This document shows positions 6,105-9,738 of a stretch of 9,738 nucleotides of DNA, piece by piece. The notes beneath the pieces are model-generated. The model saw only the letters and a list, made by a program, of their open reading frames with translations. It was not told the DNA's origin and did no database searches. Numbering within the stretch: the first letter of the stretch is position 1; each line of letters begins with the position of its first letter. The DNA comes from Nitrosomonadales bacterium (GTDB lineage Bacteria > Pseudomonadota > Gammaproteobacteria > Burkholderiales > SG8-41): the NCBI GenBank assembly GCA_009885185.1, contig VFLF01000664.1, positions 1 through 9,738 on the forward strand. Direction: 5' to 3'. A program made the position numbers and the translations under genes.

Positions 6105-7190
6105 GTGAAAACTTCAGGTGATGTTGATCTGGCCGCGCTCGCGCGCGACATCAAACAATGGGCGCGGGAACTGGGATTTCAGCAGGCCGGTATCGCCGAC
6201 TGCGATTTGTCGGCGGCGGAACCCAAGCTGATGGCATGGCTGGAAAAAGGTTGGCACGGCGATATGGATTATATGGCACGCCACGGCACCGCCCGCAGCC
6301 GGCCATCCGCCCTGGTGCCGGGCACGCTGCGGGTGATATCCGCGCGCATGGCTTATCTGCCCGAAGGTGCGCGTGCGGTCGAGGATGTGCTGGACGAACC
6401 GGATCGCGCGGTCTTCGCGCGCTATGCGTTGGGACGCGATTATCACAAAGTACTGCGACATCGCCTGCAACAACTGGCGGATCGCATCTCCGCCGCCATC
6501 GGCGAATTTCAATACCGCGTGTTCACCGATAGCGCGCCGGTAATGGAGGTCGAGCTCGCGGTCAAGGCGGGCATCGGCTGGCGCGGTAAACACACGCTGC
6601 TGCTCAACCGCGAAGCCGGCTCGTATTTTTTTCTCGGCGATATCTACACCGATTTGCCGCTGCCGGTGGATACCGCTACCGGCGAACACTGCGGCACGTG
6701 CGCCAAATGCATCAGCGTGTGCCCCACGCAGGCGATAGTCGCGCCGTACCAACTCGACGCGCGACGCTGCATTTCGTATCTCACGATTGAACACAAAGGC
6801 TCGATCCCGGAAAACTTGCGTCCGCTGATCGGCAACCGCGTCTACGGCTGCGACGATTGCCAGATGGTGTGCCCATGGAACCGCTTCGCGCAGGCGAGCA
6901 ATGAGCCGGATTTCGCCGTGCGCAACGGCTTGGATAACGCCACGCTGGTGGAGTTGTTTGCGTGGAGCGAAAGCGAGTTCAACGACAAACTTGCCGGCAG
7001 CGCGATACGGCGCATCGGGTATGAGCGCTGGCTGCGGAATTTGGCGGTGGGGATGGGCAATGCATTGCGTGTGTTGGACAATGCGCGCGTTGCGAGGGCC
7101 ATTGCAGATGCGCTACGTGCGCGGGCCGATCATCCATCGGCTCTGGTGCGAGAGCATGTGGCTTGGGCAATTGCTCAAAATAGTCAATAA
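6093..7190 (+). CDS. queG: Epoxyqueuosine reductase QueG
   Basis: QueG performs the last step of queuosine synthesis, reducing epoxyqueuosine at the wobble base of GUN tRNAs with cobalamin and two [4Fe-4S] clusters. The 365-residue product matches the family throughout. The N-terminal part includes DIKQWARELGFQQAGIADCD (19-38), followed by WHGDMDYMARHG (54-65) and PGTLRVISARMAYLP (76-90). The catalytic-Asp motif is FTDSAPVMEVELA (144-156, Asp146), followed by GIGWRGKHTLL. The clusters are formed by Cys200, Cys203, Cys206 and Cys210 plus Cys226, Cys253, Cys256 and Cys260; all eight cysteines are present. A HEAT-like helical C-terminus follows (about 308-362). ATG 6093-6095 is used; GTG 6105-6107 is in frame and would remove the overlap with tsaE. 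Neither has a convincing Shine-Dalgarno. The enzyme should be active by sequence. Confidence 0.97.
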   Translation: MSGHVKTSGDVDLAALARDIKQWARELGFQQAGIADCDLSAAEPKLMAWLEKGWHGDMDYMARHGTARSRPSALVPGTLRVISARMAYLPEGARAVEDVLDEPDRAVFARYALGRDYHKVLRHRLQQLADRISAAIGEFQYRVFTDSAPVMEVELAVKAGIGWRGKHTLLLNREAGSYFFLGDIYTDLPLPVDTATGEHCGTCAKCISVCPTQAIVAPYQLDARRCISYLTIEHKGSIPENLRPLIGNRVYGCDDCQMVCPWNRFAQASNEPDFAVRNGLDNATLVELFAWSESEFNDKLAGSAIRRIGYERWLRNLAVGMGNALRVLDNARVARAIADALRARADHPSALVREHVAWAIAQNSQ

Positions 7191-7207
7191 AAACATAAAG
7201 TTATATC
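7176..7207 (+). repeat. AT-rich motif copy B at the 3' end of queG
   Basis: The core TCAATAAAAACA (7184-7195) straddles the queG stop codon. It is preceded by CAAAATAG and followed by TTATATC (7201-7207). Apart from short mismatches, the arrangement repeats that of copy A at the amiC end. The last codons of queG are part of the motif, so the similarity may partly reflect shared C-terminal coding (both genes have CAA as one of their last codons). Confidence 0.4.
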
Positions 7208-7322
7208 GCTGTAATGGCTGGCTGCCAAGCCGTCGATTTTGCCGGGCTTGGTCGTGGGTGTAGCATGAAGTCGTATTTGATTTATATGGTAATGACCCAA
7301 TGAAAACGCAGGGGAGATGAGC
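7191..7322 (+). other. Intergenic leader upstream of bug2
   Basis: This 132-nt gap holds the end of AT-rich motif copy B, a 7-bp stem (CCAAGCC at 7225-7231 with GGCTTGG at 7245-7251, 13-nt loop) and the bug2 Shine-Dalgarno AGGGGAG (7310-7316). The stem has no following T tract, so it is not called a terminator. No -10/-35 pair with good spacing was found by eye. Confidence 0.4.
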
Positions 7323-8294
7323 ATGAATATATGTACCGCGACGATTCGTTATTTGCTACTGGTGGCTTGCGCGTTTGCGATGCCGTTAGGCGCACAGAAT
7401 TATCCAGTCAAGCCCGTGCGGATCGTGGTTCCTTTCGCGCCCGGCGGTGGAACGGATGTGCTGGCGCGCGTGATAGCCAAGCACCTGCATGACCTGACTG
7501 TGCAGCCATTCATCGTAGACAATCGGGCGGGAGCCAGCGGCCTGCTCGGAGCGGAGGTCGTGGTCAATTCACCGCCGGACGGTTACAACGTACTGATGAC
7601 GACCGCGACGCTGTCGATCGTCCCCACCTTCATGGGCGGAGCGATGAAGTTCCAACCCATGCGGGATCTGGCGCCTGTGGTTCAGGTGGGCACCACGCCG
7701 ATGGTGCTGATCGTGCATCCGAGCGTTCCGGCGCGCAGCCCGCGCGAGTTCATTGCGCTGGCCAAATCGAAGCCCGGCGTTTTCAACGGCGCGATCAATG
7801 TACCCGGAAGTACCAGCCACTTATCGGTGGAGATGTTCAAGCAACTGACCGGCACCTCCGTGACCGGCATACCGTACAAGGGCGGCGGGCCATCGATGAT
7901 TGCGGTGATAGGTGGTGAAGTCGATTTTCAGTTCGCCGAGGGCCTGCTCGCGATGCCGCAGGTCAACGCGGGCAAGGTGCGCGCGCTGGCGGTGACAACA
8001 CCGGAGCCGGTGGCGTTTTTTCCCAAGTTGCCGACCATGCATTCGATCCTGCCGGGACTCATTTCCGATAACTGGTTCGGTCTGTATGTGCCTTCGGCGA
8101 CACCGCGCGCTGTGGTGACCACGCTCAATGCGGCGGTGAACAAGGCGCTTCAGATGAAGGATGTGCTCGCCATTTTCGAGCGCGACGCCGTGGTGGCGAG
8201 AGGCGGCACGCCGGAGCAGCTTGCGGCGCATCTCAAGAGCGAAACCGTGCGATTTGCAGAAATCATCCGCAAGGGCAATATCACGATGCAGTAG
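7323..8294 (+). CDS. Bug/TctC family tripartite tricarboxylate transporter substrate-binding protein (bug2)
   Basis: This is a second periplasmic Bug-type receptor, 323 residues. ATG 7323-7325 is preferred over ATG 7317 because AGGGGAG at 7310-7316 is 6 nt from the former and abuts the latter. The Sec signal peptide runs MNICTATIRYLLLVACAFAM and is probably cut after LGA (about residue 24). The mature protein opens QNYPVKPVRIVVPFAPGGGTD (25-45), then has DNRAGASGLLGAE, SPPDGYNVL, a central IPYKGGGPSM and a C-terminal SATPRAVVTTL, all family hallmarks. Length and domain pattern are complete. It is clearly diverged from bug1 and bug3 rather than a recent tandem copy. bug3 follows 46 nt downstream on the same strand, with an inverted-repeat element in between. 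Specificity is unknown, and no permease genes are visible. The Shine-Dalgarno-to-start arrangement is like that of bug1. Confidence 0.93.
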   Translation: MNICTATIRYLLLVACAFAMPLGAQNYPVKPVRIVVPFAPGGGTDVLARVIAKHLHDLTVQPFIVDNRAGASGLLGAEVVVNSPPDGYNVLMTTATLSIVPTFMGGAMKFQPMRDLAPVVQVGTTPMVLIVHPSVPARSPREFIALAKSKPGVFNGAINVPGSTSHLSVEMFKQLTGTSVTGIPYKGGGPSMIAVIGGEVDFQFAEGLLAMPQVNAGKVRALAVTTPEPVAFFPKLPTMHSILPGLISDNWFGLYVPSATPRAVVTTLNAAVNKALQMKDVLAIFERDAVVARGGTPEQLAAHLKSETVRFAEIIRKGNITMQ

Positions 8295-8322
8295 CGGGCT
8301 GACAGGGAAAGCAAAACCTAGT

Positions 8323-8433
8323 AACCACAGATGAACACAGATGAACACGGATAAGATCAAGGTCAAAGGCGCTGGCAAGAAACGGAATCGAGTATTTGAA
8401 GTTATCTGTGTTTATCTGTGTTCATCCGTGGTT
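8323..8433. repeat. Inverted-repeat (hairpin) element overlapping the bug3 start
   Basis: The left arm (8323-8354) begins AACCACAGATGAACACAG; the right arm (8402-8433) is its reverse complement with three mismatches in 32 bases, two of which could be G-U pairs in RNA. The roughly 47-nt centre (8355-8401) is unrelated sequence. Each arm is built from a 10-base period of the type GATGAACACA. I recognise this kind of CACAGATGAACACAGATAA arm as a dispersed intergenic repeat seen in many environmental bacterial genomes; that is from memory, not a search. It resembles a non-autonomous palindromic element with no transposase. No target-site duplication is obvious. It covers the ribosome-binding region, start codon and much of the signal-peptide coding of bug3. 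Confidence 0.8.
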
Positions 8434-9390
8434 CCATTGTTTTTCACGGGTTTCGCGTTCGCACAATCTGCTTCGACGAGCTCAGGACAGGCGTACCCCA
8501 GCAAGCCCATCCGCCTCATCGTGCCGTTTCCCGTCGGCGGCGGCGTGGATGGTGTGGCGCGCATTGCGTTTGCGCGCGTGTCGGAATCGCTGGGTCAGCA
8601 GACCGTGATCGATAATCGCAGCGGCTCTGGTGGCGTGATCGCAGCGGAGACCGCGGCGCGCGCGGCGCCGGATGGCTACACCCTGTTTTTCGGCACCACG
8701 GCCACACAAGCGATTACGCCACATTATTACAAGAAGCTCCCGTACGATCCGTTGAAGGATTTTGCGCCAATCAACCTGATCGCTGGCGCGGGTTACATTC
8801 TCGTGGTGCATCCGTCGGTGCCGGCGCATTCGGTGAAGGAATTTATCGCGTTGGCGAAGGCCAAGCCGGGTGCGCTGAATTACTCGTCGTCGGGCAACGG
8901 CTCGGTGCTGCATCTCACCACCGAGATGTTTCGCGGCATGGCGGGCATCAACATCGTGCATGTCCCATACAAGGGGGCGGCGCCCGCGCTGACCGATCTC
9001 TTGAGCGGGCAGGTGCAGCTCACCTTCAACCCGGCGTCGGTGATGTTGCCGCACATCCGCTCCCAACGCGTGCGCGCGTTGGGCGTGACCAGCGCAAAGC
9101 GCACGCCGCTCATGCCGGAGTTGCCGACCATCGCCGAATCCGGCATGCCGGGCTACGAAGCCTCCGGCTGGTACGCCGTGCTCGCGCCGGCGGGCACGCC
9201 GCAGCCGATCATCGCGCGGCTGCATCGTGAATTGCAAAATGCGCTGAGCGAGCGCGACGTCAAGGAGCGCTTCGCCGCCACCGGCGTGGAGCCGATCGGC
9301 ATGACACCGGAACAGTTCGCCGCCTATATGCGCGAAGAACACGTGAAATGGGGCAAGGTAGTGCGTGCGGCGGGTGTGAAGGTCGACTAA
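8341..9390 (+). CDS. Bug/TctC family substrate-binding protein with repeat-derived N-terminus (bug3)
   Basis: This third Bug-type receptor has 349 residues, about 27 more than its neighbours, with the excess at the N-terminus. ATG 8341 is the first in-frame start after a TGA and lies inside the left arm of the inverted-repeat element; no Shine-Dalgarno is visible. Residues 1-31 come from the element: a Lys/Arg-rich n-region (KIKVKGAGKKRNR), then VFEVICVYLCSSV. VPLFFTGFAFA completes the hydrophobic core, so the whole still looks like a usable Sec signal. GTG 8428 would leave too short a signal peptide. Residues 43-51 (SASTSSGQA) look like a second inserted repeat. Normal family sequence begins at YPSKPIRLIVPFPVGGGVD (52-70), then DNRSGSGGVIAAE, APDGYTL, VPYKGAAPAL and AGTPQPII. 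The FAD oxidoreductase gene starts 2 nt after the stop, indicating co-transcription. Confidence 0.9.
   Translation: MNTDKIKVKGAGKKRNRVFEVICVYLCSSVVPLFFTGFAFAQSASTSSGQAYPSKPIRLIVPFPVGGGVDGVARIAFARVSESLGQQTVIDNRSGSGGVIAAETAARAAPDGYTLFFGTTATQAITPHYYKKLPYDPLKDFAPINLIAGAGYILVVHPSVPAHSVKEFIALAKAKPGALNYSSSGNGSVLHLTTEMFRGMAGINIVHVPYKGAAPALTDLLSGQVQLTFNPASVMLPHIRSQRVRALGVTSAKRTPLMPELPTIAESGMPGYEASGWYAVLAPAGTPQPIIARLHRELQNALSERDVKERFAATGVEPIGMTPEQFAAYMREEHVKWGKVVRAAGVKVD
8469..8497 (+). repeat. Short dispersed-repeat-like sequence inserted in frame in bug3
   Basis: The sequence TGCTTCGACGAGCTCAGGAC plus the following ACAGGCGTACC-type end resembles the short CTTCGACAAGCTCAGGACAGGC-type repeat common in environmental bacterial genomes (recognition from memory). 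Here it encodes Ala-Ser-Thr-Ser-Ser-Gly-Gln-Ala exactly between the signal peptide and the mature Bug fold. Its core GAGCTC is palindromic. The exact boundaries are uncertain by a few bases. Confidence 0.6.
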
Positions 9391-9410
9391 AATTGTCAAT
9401 AAAAACAAAT
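9391..9410 (+). repeat. AT-rich motif copy C at the bug3 / oxidoreductase junction
   Basis: TCAATAAAAACAAAT (9396-9410) is identical to copy A on the opposite strand at 4270-4284. The preceding AAAATTG resembles the AAAATAG before copy B. Here the motif is also coding: it makes residues 2-6 of the oxidoreductase if the TTG at 9393 is the start. Downstream similarity fades after about 4 bases. Confidence 0.35.
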
Positions 9411-9738
9411 AGGTACGACATAGAGGCCGATGTACTGGTGATCGGCGGCGGGCTGGCCGGGCTGTGCGCGGCGATCGAAGCCGCGAACACGGGCACGCAG
9501 GTGGTGCTGCTGGAAAAGCTCGGCGAGTGTGGCGGCAGCAGTGTGCTGTCGGGCGGATTGCTGGCGTTCTCGGGCACCGACATGCAGAAGGCCGCCGGCA
9601 TCAGCGACAACGAAACGCTGCTCTACGACGATTTGCGGCGCGCTGGTCAGTATCAAAACGTTGAAGCGCTGGTGCGCACCTATGTCGCAAAGCAGATGGC
9701 TGCTTACCAGTGGCTGTTAAAACTGGGCACGAAATTCA
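9393..9738 (+). CDS. FAD-dependent oxidoreductase, 3' partial (fumarate reductase/flavocytochrome c family)
   Basis: The frame is open from 9393 to the window edge (115 codons) and continues beyond it. TTG 9393-9395 is the likely start: it lies 2 nt after the bug3 stop, with GAAGG about 11 nt upstream, and gives a short lead-in MSIKTNRYDIEAD before the FAD-binding fold. The dinucleotide-binding motif DVLVIGGGLAGLCAAIEA (13-30) is followed by VVLLEK (Glu41, expected to bind the FAD ribose) and GGSSVLSGG (47-55). This matches the FAD_binding_2 family of fumarate reductases, flavocytochrome c and 3-ketosteroid dehydrogenases. The substrate domain is off the window, so the reaction cannot be assigned. 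Tight linkage to bug3 suggests that both serve one pathway, perhaps reduction or desaturation of an imported carboxylate (inference). Confidence 0.88.
   Translation, partial: MSIKTNRYDIEADVLVIGGGLAGLCAAIEAANTGTQVVLLEKLGECGGSSVLSGGLLAFSGTDMQKAAGISDNETLLYDDLRRAGQYQNVEALVRTYVAKQMAAYQWLLKLGTKF

Noticed and set aside
7225..7251. Stem CCAAGCC/GGCTTGG considered as an intrinsic terminator for queG
   Set aside because: The loop is 13 nt and there is no T run after the stem.
8331..8350. Tandem GATGAACACA-type units considered as a CRISPR-like or VNTR array
   Set aside because: Only two units occur per arm with no spacers, and the sequence is explained by the inverted-repeat element.
8482..9408. Long minus-strand open frame (308 codons) opposite bug3
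   Set aside because: It mirrors the codon pattern of the Bug gene; it is rich in His and Arg and has no domain.

Overview
The window looks like a high-GC betaproteobacterium, probably Burkholderiales or a close relative. Three things suggest this: divergent queG / tsaE-amiC cell-housekeeping genes, three Bug/TctC-type periplasmic solute-binding proteins in under 10 kb, and strongly G/C-ending codons. The assignment is inferred from gene content; no rRNA or other marker is present.

Layout. (1) Positions 1-2060, plus strand: the 3' part of a lipoprotein-like beta-propeller gene, then, 16 nt later, a Cj0069-type ATP-grasp-like protein. (2) Positions 2105-6104, minus strand, read from right to left: tsaE (tRNA t6A synthesis), amiC (septal peptidoglycan amidase), a DUF3047 lipoprotein, a Bug receptor (bug1), and a small cysteine-rich protein of about 83 residues. 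The small gene converges on the ATP-grasp gene. (3) Positions 6093-7190, plus strand: queG (epoxyqueuosine reductase), divergent from tsaE, with the two start codons inside the same 12-bp near-palindrome. (4) Positions 7323-9738, plus strand: two more Bug receptors (bug2, bug3), then the start of an FAD-dependent oxidoreductase of the fumarate reductase/flavocytochrome c type, which runs off the window.

How the genes fit together. tsaE and queG both serve tRNA anticodon-loop modification (t6A37 and queuosine34). amiC is a common tsaE neighbour in proteobacteria. The Bug genes have no TctA/TctB permease genes nearby, so they are orphan receptors. The bug3-FAD oxidoreductase pair suggests uptake of an organic acid followed by its redox metabolism, but the substrate cannot be read from the sequence.

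Most unusual is the 5' end of bug3. A roughly 110-bp inverted-repeat element supplies the start codon, basic n-region and most of the hydrophobic core of its signal peptide. A second short repeat-like sequence adds about nine residues in frame at the signal-peptide/mature junction. Other points are the small Cys-rich ORF, the overlapping queG/tsaE starts, and an AT-rich motif found at three gene ends. I see no CRISPR array, tRNA, rRNA, phage gene or intact insertion sequence, and no clear candidate for a new multi-gene system.
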